Shown: piece after piece, positions 1-11,659 of the stretch
Layout: the number at the start of each line of letters is the position of its first letter
How positions within the stretch are numbered: position 1 is the stretch's first letter
Source of the DNA: Auriscalpium vulgare
Lineage: Eukaryota > Basidiomycota > Agaricomycetes > Russulales > Auriscalpiaceae
NCBI GenBank assembly: GCA_019915015.1
Contig: JAHBBC010000009.1
Location: 1,724,521-1,788,520, forward strand
Direction of reading: 5' to 3'
DNA length: 64,000 bases
The notes under the pieces: generated by a model
The model's database searches: none
The model's input: the letters and a program-made list of their open reading frames with translations, nothing else
What the model was told of the DNA's origin: nothing
Program-made: the position numbers and the translations under genes

Positions 1-1521
1 CTCATGTCGTGTTGTTTCAGAGCATTATCAATGGGCGTCCGCCAGCACTCAACCTTGGTCACTCCGATTGTCGGTTCCCAGATGATCTCGATCCGTTCAC
101 AAAAGAAGACGGTAGCTTGGAGCTCGGGTGTAAGACATTTCCTCGCTCATTTGTTTTACTTTTTCTGATGAAGGTGGCAGTCCACGCCTGGAATTTCCGC
201 TACTCAGCAGCTTGTGTGTCGATCGCCGTCCAACGCGCGTTCGCTGTCCAACCAATGGATTACCTTTCCCTCCTCCACCTCGACAAGCGTATACGCATGT
301 TCCCGATCCCTTCACATCTTCAGAGCCCTGGACAAGACGCGACCAAAGCATGGAACAAAGATCCATTGCGTGCGATGCAGCAGTACTGTGTTGCTAGCGA
401 ATGCGAGGCCAGTCAGTAGCCGTCTCAAATCCACCTAATAGATCATTCAAGCTCTACGTAGTTCTGCTTTACATTCACAGGAGCTTTTTCGCGCAGGCGC
501 TTTGCGAGTCAGAGGATCCTCTGCAGCACAAGTACAGCGCATCTGTTTTGGCAGCTTATCGAAGTTCCCTCGCCCTGATTGCGGGCCTAAAGAGTTTGTA
601 TGCTGTGCATCCGAAGTCGAGCAGTCGCATGTGGCATTTCTGGTCGGCATTCTACACGGCTTGCGTCAGTGTCTTGCTTGTTCAGTACAGTTCATGATCT
701 GACTGCTCTCCAGGTCCTTCTGGGCGCGATTGTGGTTGAGAGTCCGGGCTCCACACTCGCCCAGACCGCTCTCCCGCAATTGGATGATGCACGCCTCGTC
801 TTTCAGGAAGGCTCACAGTTATGCCGTCCGCCTGCAACCATGGTACGTTGAGCTTATACAAGTCATCTAGTCTGTTCTGATCAATCATACTGTCCAGATA
901 ATGCTCAACAAACTCCATACGCGTGCTCATGCGGCCTTCAAGGAGTACCGGACGAAGAATGGCGAAACGTCACGACCACTACCCATTGACGACGCGCCAG
1001 ACCAGCTGGACGTCGGGACAAGCATGACCAACAATTCGACGTCCGCCGGCCTGCACGGGAGCATAGCGCCTCCTGCCCACGCAGGGTTTTTTGCGCGGCA
1101 AATCTCGAGCCCGGCTGAGATTGAACTTTCGCGGTCGGCGGCGGCGGTGGATTCTGGCTTGCATGTTGGCGCTGGAGCATCGGACAGCCGCTGGATGGCG
1201 TCGATGATGCCTGTTGAGGCCAACGACGCGTACAGCGCATACGGGGCTTACTTCAACCCAATTGCCACATCTGCGTTCGGCCATACGCTTGCAGGTGCTT
1301 CGCAGCCCGCCTACCAGGCAATGCAGGCTGTCGAGGAGGAGTCGCTGCATCTTCCTGAGGCGTTCGCGTCCGTGCAGCCGCCCGGCCAGCTGCAGCACAA
1401 CTTCTTCCACTGGCCTGAACCCCAGCTCCCGAGCGCAGCCGCGGCATCGTTGCTTCCACCCGCCCAAAATCAGCAGGAAATATGGTACAAGTTCATTGAG
1501 GACTTAGGGATGTCTTCTTAA
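1..1521 (+). CDS. Fungal-specific transcription factor (fungal_trans domain), 3' part
   Basis: The 3' portion of a gene whose start lies left of the window. Exons: before 1-129 (probable acceptor at 18-20), 181-411, 462-664, 714-842, 898-1521; introns of 49-55 nt. The joined product reads through GRPPAL, DCRFPDDLDP, HAWNFRYSA, LLYIHRSFFAQAL, AYRSSLALIAGLKSLYAVHP and the W-F-W-S-A-F-Y-T-A-C helix. This is the typical middle homology region of Zn2Cys6 regulators, thought to act in dimer and effector control. The last exon is a low-complexity Ser/Ala/Gln-rich tail ending in WYKFIEDLGMSS, a plausible activation region. The zinc cluster itself would lie upstream and is not seen, so the DNA-binding class is inferred from the family. 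Confidence 0.85.
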
Positions 1522-2041
1522 TGATGTGACACTTGTGTGTGTTGTATTTATTCCTTGTATCCTTCTGTTTGTCTCTAACATACCCGCGTGCTTAGCGGGC
1601 GTTCAATATGGCCTGCGAATCTATTGGCCTCCCCCTCTTCTGCTGTCGATGGACATCTTTTCATGTTCTGTACCTATCATTATGTACTCCTTACAGCATA
1701 CCGTCTATTATTCGCCTACCAACTACTCTAATTATACCCATTACTTTACAATTACCCGTATATTAACCAGATTGTGGTTGTGGGCTTGGTGTTGTACGCT
1801 CAGAGCGGAGCGATAGTCTCGATGCCAGAAGTTCTGGTAAGTCGAGGCAGAATTACTTACCAGAACAATTTCCTCCCTCCTCTCAACAATTGTGCGTATT
1901 ACGGCTGAATCGAGGCTAGCGGAGCGACGGCATTTCTTGTTTATCATACAGATTCTTTGGGCAAAAAGAAAAGGAAAGGAAACGGAAACGGAGAAGGAGA
2001 AGGACAAAAGTGTCGCGAGGCTATGCAAACATCCGATGTTC
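1522..2041. other. Intergenic, convergent 3' ends
   Basis: AT-richer stretch between the regulator and the 3' end of the glycosyltransferase. It probably holds both 3' UTRs. A purine-rich tract (GGAAACGGAGAAGGAG-like) runs at about 1968-2008. I see no credible gene. Confidence 0.6.
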
Positions 2042-4846
2042 TTAGTCCGAGTCTGAGATACACAAGAGCCGAGCTGCGTCATGCAGGCCTGCAGAACCCT
2101 CGCACTGGAGGAGTGCGCCGCGCTGGAGCTCCCCTTGCCGCCGAATATCCTCTTCGGACGTCAGCCGCCCATAGAGGTCCAAGACCGGTAGTGCCGCCCA
2201 CAGCGGCATGCGCCCCTCGGGGAGGTCAAGCAGGCCCGTGTCCAGCACACGCGATGCGTTCTCGTCTGGGAGGCGCAGCAACGGGAGGCTGAACAACGCT
2301 TTCTTCTTGTCGAAGATGTCGCGCGGCTGGCGGCGCACGTGCGCGCCCGCCTCGAGATGGTTCGTCGAGAGCGAGGCGAACCCCACGTAGTTCGGGTACA
2401 GCATCAGGTATCCGCGCAGGAAAACGAGCTCGATGAAATATTTCTTCCACGAACGCGTCCAGCGATTCGAGCGGACGTCCGGAGCGACTTCGGCGGCGAG
2501 TGGGAATGGGGCAGAGGGTGCGTGCCGCGCAATGAGGTAGGCGTGGAACTCGCGCCAGTGTTCGGGGAAGTAGACAGCGCCCCAGCTGCAGGGGATCTGC
2601 GAGAGGTAGGGTGTATTCGGGTGCGGGAGGCCCGCAGAGCGGAAGAGATGGCGCGCGTTGAATGGCTGTCGGCCATCTGGGCGCAGCTCCAGGTTCTTCT
2701 GTTGGTACAGGCTGATTCCGAACAGCTGTGGGGAACGGTTGGCGTTCTCACCGTACCTGTATGAGTAAGGGGGACGTCAGAGCTTAAAATGGGAGCAACG
2801 GCATATGGACGTACCGATAGCGCAGAATGGCAAGCTTCGCCCAGGCAAAGAACAAGGGGGAGACCTCGACGTCATCTTCAAGTAGTATGCCGTACGTATC
2901 TCTGGTATGGGGATACCATGATTCAACAACTGAGGGCAGCAGGCCGCCGTGAACCACGCGGTGATGGACGAACACGTGTCCGTGCTCCCATTCAAAATCC
3001 TCGACTACTCGTTGGGTACGCTCGTCGACTGTTTGCTCCATGTTAATCCTGAGGTGGATGGTATTACCGTAGTAACGTGCCTCCGAAAGCGATCGGAGCA
3101 GACGCGCAAGGGAGTCGGGACGGCTGTCAGTGATGATGCTCAGTTCGACCTGTGGCACGTTCCAGTCTATTTTAAATCAGCCGGCCGAAGAAGAGACTGA
3201 ATAGTCAGCGGCTCACTCTTCCATTCATCGTCCGACAGAGTTCCCATCCAGTCGCAGTACGGCAAATCTGCACGCGATAGATGGACGAGAGTTGTTGACT
3301 GGTAGTTGCGCTGCCGCAGAGCCTGTGGAAGCCACCTGTCATCCTCGGAGAGCGCAACAAGGACATCAGGAGGGCGGGGGAAGCTGTCCAGCCAGGCTGA
3401 GACCAAGGCTCCGACAGCTAGAACGCCTGTTGAGAGTTGGAGCTGGAGATGGCACGAGTTTGTTGACATGACCGTCTCTTGCCACGGGCTTTCGTCATGC
3501 AAACCGGACGTGAGAGGCGGCCTTTCTTGAAAGAGCAGGATTTTGATATGTCGCTGCATCGTGGCCAGCATGCAAAGGACAGGAGACAGGGAGAGCGCTT
3601 CGTCCTTGGTGGGAAGCAACAGACCGAAGACCCCGTAGCCAAGAGGCTCATCCTCGGGGAGATGCCAGAGAGGCATGTCGTACAAGGTTTGCTGATGGAA
3701 CTCAAGTGGAGCGGCGTCCTGGAAGAAATGGCCCTCGCGCGGTCCTGCGTGGTTTGTTTCGTCGGCACACCACTCCGACAAATTTGAGGCCTGAGAGCCC
3801 AGGACGACTCCGCCGATGAGGTCCGGGCGTCTACTCGCAACCCACTTTCCCAGTGAGGACCATGTATCGGGAAGATCTGAATGGTGGTCTGCATCGAGAA
3901 GGGAGCTCGGCATGACTAAGGGAGGAACAAGGTAGGTGGCGGCGCGCGCGTATTTTGATGCTGGCAAGCAGCGGTCGGCTTCGCCTACGGGGGAGGGGTT
4001 GAATCCCCTCGGGCCGATGGGAAAGGAAACGCCAAGGGGGTCGAAGAGTGCCTTGTGCTGCAGATGCTGGAGGGAGATGCTGTCAAGGAGGAGAACCCAC
4101 TCGGTCGACGTCTGTGTGGCAGTGCGAATCAGCGCCTGTGTTTGACTGATCCCGACAGGTTTCTGTTGGAGCGTGAGCTGTACACCTGTGTCTTCGCCGG
4201 ACAGGCTGACGCTATTGCGGAGGACCAGACGGGCGTCAGAGATCAAGGGTTCAGGGCAAAGCACAATGACTTCGACAAGCGCCAGAAATTTGAGTCGAAG
4301 AACAAGCAGGATGGAATCTAAATCGTGCAGTGTTCGAGGCGTGACGGGAATGACAGCCGTTAGAGATCCCTTCTCGATGGAGCGCGCGGACTGGAGTTCG
4401 AGAAGGTACAGTGGGCCCACTAAGTTCGTCGTCGGAGAAGCGGCCGGTGCTGTCAGTGAGATGGCAGAAAGCGATGTCCATCCTGGGAACTCTAGTCGAG
4501 GACTTGGTATGTCTCCAGCACTCCGCCATCCGCGATGCTCTTGCAGGGATGCAAGATAGAGACAGCAGAGTGTGCACGGCAGGAGGATACAGATCGCACG
4601 GACAAGGCGCTGGTTTCTGCTGCGAAGCTGAGCTTTGCGAGCGGCGGAGTGGGACATGTGAGCTATTTGGGAGAAAAGCGACTCGGACTCGTCGATGGTG
4701 TTGTGGTAGTCGAGAGTTGACGGCTGCTGGCGACAGTGGTAGCCTGATGCAAGGTGACCGTGCGAATGCAGGTGCCGCGGACTCTTCCAAAGTCCGACAT
4801 CGTGGCGCTTTGGCAATGGCCACGGTGGTGAAGTCTCAGTCATCAA
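2042..4846 (-). CDS. Type II membrane glycosyltransferase-like protein (GT2-like fold)
   Basis: Three exons on the minus strand: 4846-3217, 3166-2815 and 2756-2042 (introns 50 and 58 nt), giving 898 aa. A basic N-terminus is followed by one hydrophobic segment at about residues 81-100, fitting a Golgi/ER type II anchor. A second start at Met64 (4657) would leave a shorter cytoplasmic tail. The lumenal part shows motifs of the eukaryotic glycosyltransferase family that in plants includes At5g12260-like proteins: SIITDSRPDSLARLLRSL, an acidic LEDDVEVSPLFFAW metal-site-like motif, SLYQQKNLELRPDGR, CSWGAVYFPEHWREFH, and RSNRWTRSWKKYFIE next to YLMLYPNY. Donor and acceptor sugars cannot be told. 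The fold assignment is good; the exact activity is open. Confidence 0.8.
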
Positions 4847-4997
4847 GAAAAGTCCTTACACAGCCGTTCGAATGACAGCTACACGAGGGTTCAGTAAAAT
4901 TTGACTAGTACAGCGAGATATGTACACGGCACGTTGCAACTACGAGAAAATTGCAAGGCCGGCACTGCCGGTGGCGTACCCTCGACCCAGGTCATGA

Positions 4998-5987
4998 CTA
5001 CGCGACAATCTGCAGGATGGGCATCACACTACCCGAGGACACCGCTACAACGCCGACAATGACGATGTCTGAGGGGTTTAGCTGGGCGCCTGTTGAAGAG
5101 CCACCCGCATGACCAGTACCGCCCTGTGGAAGTTATGTGTTCATGAGTACGAGGTCTACCAAAACCATTATATCCATCCATGCTCACACAACGGAAGTAA
5201 TTATCAAGTAATCGAGCTACCCGTTGCAAAAATACAGCCAACGTGACCGGGCTTTGGGTTCCGCGAGTTCGCAGTCGAATCTGAGCGCACCAAGGCTCCC
5301 GCCCGTGAAGCTAAGACTGTCAGTTAGTAAATTCAGTGTAATAGTGAGGGCAGAAACCTCACCCAGACCCGCAGCTTGATCGACGTTTTGACCGGGAAAG
5401 GGAGCCTGTCGTGGCAGAGGAGTGATGCCTCGTCAAGGAGCGCGCCTCGTGCATGCACGAGAGGAACGCCCGCAAGATGGTTTGCGCCAACAAAGAAGAT
5501 GGGTGGGACGACGTGGATGGCTTCGTTTTCCAAATTGACGTGCCACCGCAGACCACCGCGGTATTGCACCCATCGATGTTGGCGGATGACCCGGGAGATG
5601 CGGAGGTCTGGGACAATGTAATCCAGGATGACCTGCAGGTATGGCGATGTAGGGTCGACGGCATATGATTGAAGATGGGGGAAGGCGTGGGCAGCGACGT
5701 TGACAGTAAATGCGTTCTGAAGACCGGGGGCGGAATATGTAATGGCCCATACGGCATCGTCGACGTGAGCGGTATACGCGAAACGGAGGAATGCGGCGCA
5801 TATGAGGTCCATGGCTTCCTCGTGGCCTAGCATGTTTCCAAGGTAGCCATGAGTCAGGACGGGTAGAAGATGGGCTGTTCGATTGGCAATGATTTGTGCC
5901 ATAGTGGCCTGTTGTCCGTGCATGTCAGCTCACACCACTGTGCGGCAGCTACACATCACGTACATTGGAAGAGGTACCGGCAGACAT
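4998..5987 (-). CDS. WPGY-family protein 1 (uncharacterised, divergent member)
   Basis: Four exons: 5987-5964, 5908-5363, 5310-5188 and 5123-4998, all junctions phase 0, giving 272 aa. Function unknown. It matches the members at 30.8, 35.5, 39.9 and 61.4 kb in order: an 8-codon first exon; HGYLGN near the start of exon 2 (family NGYISN); LDYIVPDLRISRVI; PPIFFVGANHLAGVPL; a 123-nt third exon holding QIRLRTRGTQS and PVTLAVFLQRVARLLDNYF; then a glycine-rich turn followed by DIVIVGVVAVSSGSVMPIL. It is the most divergent copy: the WPGY tetrad is replaced by LHGREPW and the final tryptophan of the GSWQPI motif by valine. No signal peptide or membrane helix is seen. Membership rests on exon structure plus motif order. 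Confidence 0.75.
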
Positions 5988-8829
5988 GACGGACTTTGCC
6001 CAGACAAAGGGGCAAGATGTTCAGAGTGAGAGAAGTGTGTATGGGTCCGAATTTATATCCTCTAGGTCATGACAAAATTGCCCCTTGTTCACTGCCCCCG
6101 GCGATCGCCCGCCGATCCATAAGATGGCACACATATCCAACAGCAGAAACAGCAGTTGTTCGAGAGAAACGCGTACCAGCCGGGAGTTCGGCCAATGGCA
6201 AGATATGGGAGATACGCGGGCCGCGATGGTTTTGATAGTACGTGTTACTAGTAAGTCCATTGAGGACGCGACGCCGCCCGGGCGTGTGGGTCGCTTAAGG
6301 CACGCTGCTCCGTCGATGTTTGCAGATAGCGGGCGATTGACAGCAACTACGGTGATGAGGCTAAGCATGCAATGACGAACATTTATTTATAATCCACATA
6401 CATGTCCAAGCCTCGGGTTCGTCGCAAGTAGGAGAAACAAGCGGGTCCGCGAGGTGTATTGACAATGCATCGCCCAGGTGTATGGGTGTGAGTTTGTGTG
6501 AATGCACGGGGCACCTAGACAGACGCTGAGTGAGAAAATCCGCACACGTTGTAAGCAATTAGAGTGTGCGATGCTATGTGAAGACGCTGGGGTCACTTTC
6601 GATTTTAAGATCGGAGCCAAGAACCTGTCCTCCGAACATGTGCATGAGGGTGCTGCGTAGGTCCGCGTGAAACAATGGTGCTTCGCTTGAGATGGAAGGC
6701 CCCACACCGCCGAAGCCGAGCAGCTTCGTCGCACACAGCCGAGCGCAGCACCTCCCCTGAACAGTTTTCCATAAGCACAGAAACAAAAAAACCGATGAGG
6801 TACCATGCCCGGAGCTAGCTCTATCGCGAAGGCAATGCCACCGGCGCCTACATTACGAGGCGTATTTGCGTTCGTACAGGTAGGTCCTTCTGGAGCGCGC
6901 GGGGGCCCGAGACGCCCGCAATTGAGCCACGAGCGTTCGGAGTGCGCGTTGGCGAATGACCTCCCTATTTTGACATGTCAGCTGCTGCGAACACGGTTAT
7001 GGGCCATATACACCCACGACCACCGCATCAGCCTACCCATCCACACTCAGGGCTCCGGCATGCGCGAAGCTCGAACCGTGCCTCGAAACCCGCGACTTCA
7101 AGTTGTGGAGCCCGTCGTTATACAATGCGCTACATAACTTATCACGGCGATTATCGTTCGCACATGACTCCGCACAAATGCCTCACACGTTTCACTCGAC
7201 CTGTAGATGTGATACACGAGCATTGAGCGTAATGTGTGATGACGGCAGCAGTATTAGCTGCGTGAACTTAGCTTTTGACAGCGTGCACGCAAGACATGGT
7301 AAGCTCCGACTGCGCACTGCATAGGCCACCGGTCCGTTGTCGCATACAAAGAAGTATCCGATCGCCGCTGGTGGGGCTGGAGAGCAATCGTCGCCACATC
7401 GCCGGCCCAAGGACAGCGCACAGGTGTGGGTGCGACATTGAACGAATTTGCGTGCGATCAGACGTAGAGCGTGGTCGCGCTGCGCTGCGGTACAGGAGCG
7501 CCTAGTACTAGTCAGCTCAATCTTGATTTTGTTGATCGATTACTCACCGTAACCAGCTCACCCGACTTTGTCGATCGGATGATCACGAGTCAAGAACAGG
7601 ACAATCACGCGCAATGTCTAGTAGCGTTTATACTATCGTCGTGCGAGTTATATGGGAAGAGAAGGCGCTTGATCAAGAAGCTGCGACCCACCTGCATGCC
7701 ATGGACTGGTCTGATCGTGATTATCTGAAGCCGCCGTCGACCATTGGCTTCATTTTCCAGCATGTACGCAGAGATGTTGGGGCCGGTCCGTCAGCCGAGC
7801 TCGGCTGCACTCGTCATTCATCGGGCCTGTCCAGTGTCCAACGATTCAAAGGTCCTGTAAGCAAATCAACATGTGATGGTAACGGTCGTGTGGTACGCCG
7901 ACCATGCTCATCGTGAACAGAATGCAGACACGGCTGGCCACGTCTTTGGAAGATCTTAGGCCGGCGAATCGCTATGGCCGAGGGGCGGCCTGACAAGGAC
8001 AGGTCTCATCAGGTACCAGCGATACTAGCGATATGGATCCAACGTGTTGCACAGCAACGACGGAGAATAAGGGCGAGTCGGGCGACATTTGTGACGACAC
8101 TCAAAAATTCTACGGCGCTGGCCGATGACTACAAAGATCTATCAGAAAGCGCATTCTGGTGCTGTGCACACTAACGCACTCAATGAGGTTTTAGGCGCGC
8201 AGCGAAAAATTGCTGGGCGAGTCGGAGGTGTGCAAGACAAACATTCACGTGACGTTTTGTTTGTGAACGATCGCTGTGCAATGTGCATATAAATGAATGC
8301 TGAGCGCTGACACGGACACTCTGAGAGGGGGCGGAAAGGGGCTGCATCGCAGGGATTTCATTGTTCAAGTGTCGGTAGTGATCGCCTGAGTATATACTGC
8401 GACGTGGCATGTGGACATCCCGCCTGGCCTCTTACTAGTACATGCTGAAGAAACCTGTGAAAGGGAGTATCAGTAAAAGTCGCGAAGAAAGGGATTGAGA
8501 AAACAGGAAGGGTCAGTCAAAACGAGCGAAACCGCCAAAGCGGCCGCCCGAAGGTAGCTGAGATATTTTTCTGCAATGTGGGGTGCGCTCCCACTAAAGC
8601 CAAATGCCTCAAACATCATAAGAAGTACATGTCCTGGGCATAAACTCACCTCAAGAGCAATACGACGGACAGGTGGCAGAGGAAAAGACGGAAACAAGAG
8701 CAGACGCGAAAACTTTTTGTGGCCTTTATAGAGCGTGGGAATATCCTTAACTCCGACCGAGCACGGTGCGCCGCGTCTGGCTCTGAGCAGTGACCAACGA
8801 CGAGGCTACGAGCGACGTAGACCACGACA
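5988..8829. other. 2.8-kb region without a convincing gene
   Basis: Only short frames occur. One on the plus strand at 6805-7137 begins MPGASSIAKAM. A minus-strand frame ending at 6574 reads FGGVGPSISSEAPLFHADL and could be a terminal exon. A plus frame at about 7103-7324 contains LWSPSLYNALHNLSRR. None can be joined by good splice sites into a recognisable protein, so the region is best read as intergenic or decayed sequence. Confidence 0.5.
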
Positions 8830-9553
8830 ATGTCCACCCCGTCTTCCTCCACTCAGCCGGCTTCGCAGGCTCAGCAAATGCAACAGGCTTCATCTTCATT
8901 CGCTGCATATCCGCTTGCTGCTGGCCAGCAGCCGCAGCTCCAGCAGCAGGCATCGGTGACTGCTGAGGGGAAGACCCAGCCACAAACACGTCTTGCGGCG
9001 GAGGAGGCGCGGAAGGACAGGACGCTTGCGGAGTTCATGCTGATGCTGGATGAATACGAGCCCCTGGTGAGTAATCAACATGCGGGAGGTGCACGGATGT
9101 GCGCGTCGTGTGTGGCGGCTGATATTGCGCGTCCAGATCCCGGACGAGGTCACGGACTTCTACCTGCAGCGTGTCGGATTCGACTGCCAGGACCCTCGTC
9201 TGTATGTTATTGCGCTTTGAATTCCGTTCCACATGCATGACTTACCGAGTTGTCCTTTGTAACGCAGCAAGCGTCTCTTAGCACTAGCTGCACAGAAGTT
9301 CGTTTCCGACATAGCTGCTGATGCCTACCAGCACGCACGCATTCGCACGAACGCTGCGGGAGGTCGCTCCCGTGCCAACCAGTTGCCGGGGTCGTCGAGG
9401 GTAAGCTCCGTACCCTTCCCAGGTCGTCGAACCTGTGATTCTGACACAAGCATCTATCAGGACAAGACTCGGACAACTTTGACGATGGACGATCTCAGCT
9501 CAGCGCTTGCAGAGTATGGCATCAACTCGCGCAAGCCTGAGTTCTATATGTAA
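8830..9553 (+). CDS. TAF10: Transcription initiation factor TFIID subunit 10 (TAF10)
   Basis: Four exons: 8830-9066, 9137-9201, 9268-9400 and 9461-9553, giving 175 aa. The N-terminal 70 residues are a Ser/Gln/Ala-rich disordered leader. The rest is the TAF10 histone-fold domain, with TLAEFMLMLDEYEPL, IPDEVTDFYLQRVGFDCQD, KRLLALAAQKFVSDIAADAY and the C-terminal ALAEYGINSRKPEFYM. TAF10 is shared by TFIID and SAGA, where it pairs with TAF3, TAF8 or Spt7-type histone folds. Each intron falls within a conserved stretch and the frame is restored each time, so the model is secure. The gene converges on the oxidoreductase downstream (172 bp between stop codons). Confidence 0.95.
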
Positions 9554-9725
9554 CTTTGTCGTTATGCTATCGCGTTGTGCTTTCACCGGCTGCTCTCACT
9601 CTTTCTACTATGTAAATCTAGTCCTGCAATTGTCCAATGCATGCTTTCATGGATATTTCAGATAGGTCAATTTCTTCGGTTACATGTACAGTACAGGTTA
9701 TCTTTCTGCAACATTTGAGACTGAC

Positions 9726-11262
9726 TTACAACACCTTCTCGACGCCGTCGGGGAGCACATATCCGCCTTGGGCGCGAACCTGTCAAGAATGGAGTCAGCC
9801 CCGCTCATCTGGCAAGAAAGGAAGACGTATTGCACGAAAACCAACCTCATCAAATATGGCCATCGCGAGCAAAGCCTTGTCGTGCCCCCATATTTCACTC
9901 TCCGTCTTGCCCGCGCTCACACACAGAGCGACCTCGTCCGCCTGGAAATGCCACCCGCCGCCGACTACCTTCGACTTCACCGTCTCCTCACGCTCCACGA
10001 CTCCGCTCCCGGGCTTGTCGAACCACTGCACCGTGTAAGATTTCGGATGGAAGATCGGGGTGGGGATGAGGATGTTGCCGTTGCGGAAGCGCAGGACCGC
10101 GCCGGGCCCTCCGACACCGGGGATGTTGATGTTGCACGAGAGGAGCGCCTGCGCGCCGATGGCCGGGAAGTTGAGGGTGAAGGCGGTGTTGGCGTCGACG
10201 CCGGTGAGGGGTGTCTTGACCATGGACGAGGACACGGAGGGGATGCCTCGGTTGTTGGCTGGGAGCTCGTATAGAGCGATGATGGCCTGGAAATATTTCA
10301 GTGCCAACAAACTGCAGGTCGACGGTCAACGCACCCAAACCAAGGGATACGGTCCCCTGCAGAATCTGTCAGCCATGTCACTAGCATGCGTGGCTTCGAG
10401 CTTGGGCTTACAGGTCAAGAATCGCACCGCCACCGAGCAGCGGGTCAAGAATTCGGTTGGTCTTTGGTATGTCTGCCAGAAACGTTACTGCGATGAAAAG
10501 TTCCCGTATTGATAACACGCACTCTCCAGGTCAAAATCAGACGATAGGTCTGCGTGAACCATAATCGGTGCGCCCAGGCTGCCCTCGTCGATGATGCGGC
10601 GCACAGCTAGCGCAACGGGCTGGAAGCGGGTCCACATCGCCTCCATCAGGAACACGCCGTGCTCCTTCGCGAGCGCGAGCAGGGCATGGAGCTCAGCTAG
10701 GTTCGTGGTGGCGGGTTTCTCGACGAGGACATGTTTCTTCGCCTTGATTGCGTCCACGGCATTCACATAGTGGAATGTGTGCGGGGTGCCTGCAGAGCCC
10801 ATAAGACGGGTTAGGAGCGCGTTCACAGGATGAAGACAGACCGATGTATACAGCATCGACGTTCTGAGGAATGGTGAGCGGCGCATGAGAACGCAACAAT
10901 GACCGACTCACGGGATCGGCATAAACCTCTGCGTAGCTCCCGTACCCTTTGATAGAGGTATCGCCGCCAGCAACCTTATTGATGAATTGCTGGGCGCTCT
11001 CGACAGTCCGGGAGCCAACTGCGGCCACTTTATGGACGATATCTGCAACTCCACGGCTATCAGGGAGAGGAAATGAATTCAAAATAGACTTCAGGATAGG
11101 TAGATTCCTTACGTTTGCGGATCGACAAGGAGATCCTGCACGATCGAAGAGATTAGCATGTCGAGATGTAGACGTGAAATATCACACCTTCACGAAAACC
11201 GTGGCGATATGGCCTGTGGATATTATTCCCCAACGGAAAACGATAGGCCATTGAGTGGCCAT
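9726..11262 (-). CDS. Gfo/Idh/MocA oxidoreductase (dihydrodiol dehydrogenase / NADP D-xylose dehydrogenase type)
   Basis: Nine exons: 11262-11188, 11135-11113, 11056-10912, 10863-10842, 10789-10523, 10472-10412, 10356-10335, 10286-9846 and 9779-9726, giving 369 aa. The N-terminal Rossmann half has WGIISTGHIA (dinucleotide loop), AAVGSRTVESAQQF, and HVLVEKPATTN with the family EKP lysine near residue 113. The middle has FLMEAMWTRFQP and the RILDPLLGGGAILDLGPYP stretch typical of trans-1,2-dihydrobenzene-1,2-diol dehydrogenase and fungal D-xylose 1-dehydrogenase. The likely reaction is NADP-dependent oxidation of a sugar or diol. Several exons are only 22-23 nt. The last intron has a GTTGGT donor, the weakest junction in the model. 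Confidence 0.9.
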
Positions 11263-11659
11263 TGAGTACGTCTCGCGGAGCGACAGGTGGTGGTGCGGTG
11301 GTGAGTTGAAAATAGGTACCTTCTTCGTGGTAGACTTATAAAAGGACCGCAGTCAAATCCCCCATTATAAGCAGTGAGGCATTCGGTAGCTTGATACGCA
11401 GAGAATTTTGGGAGAATACGTTGAAAAGCACGACGTTCGGCAATTTTCAGAATTTCAGAGGGGTCGAGGGGAACAGGATGTCTGAGGTTATCATGATAGG
11501 AGCTTGGTGGTTGATACATAGAAGATCCTTGCCCAAGGCACTAGTAGATCAGGCTTGCATCCTATCTTATCTAGAGTTCGTTAAGCCCGTTATCACCCCG
11601 CACTGTTTCCCCGTCTCCCCACCACCTCCTCAGGCTGAAGGAGAGACTGTACTCCCGCC
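11263..11659. promoter_or_regulatory. Shared upstream region of oxidoreductase and urease genes
   Basis: The two start codons are divergent and 397 bp apart. A TATA-like TTATAAAAGG lies near 11336-11345 on the plus strand, though it is not close to the urease start. No clear GATA cluster or other known operator was identified by eye. Confidence 0.4.

Noticed and set aside
979..1467. 162-codon minus-strand frame under the transcription-factor exon
   Set aside because: Antisense shadow; the plus strand carries the family-consistent protein.
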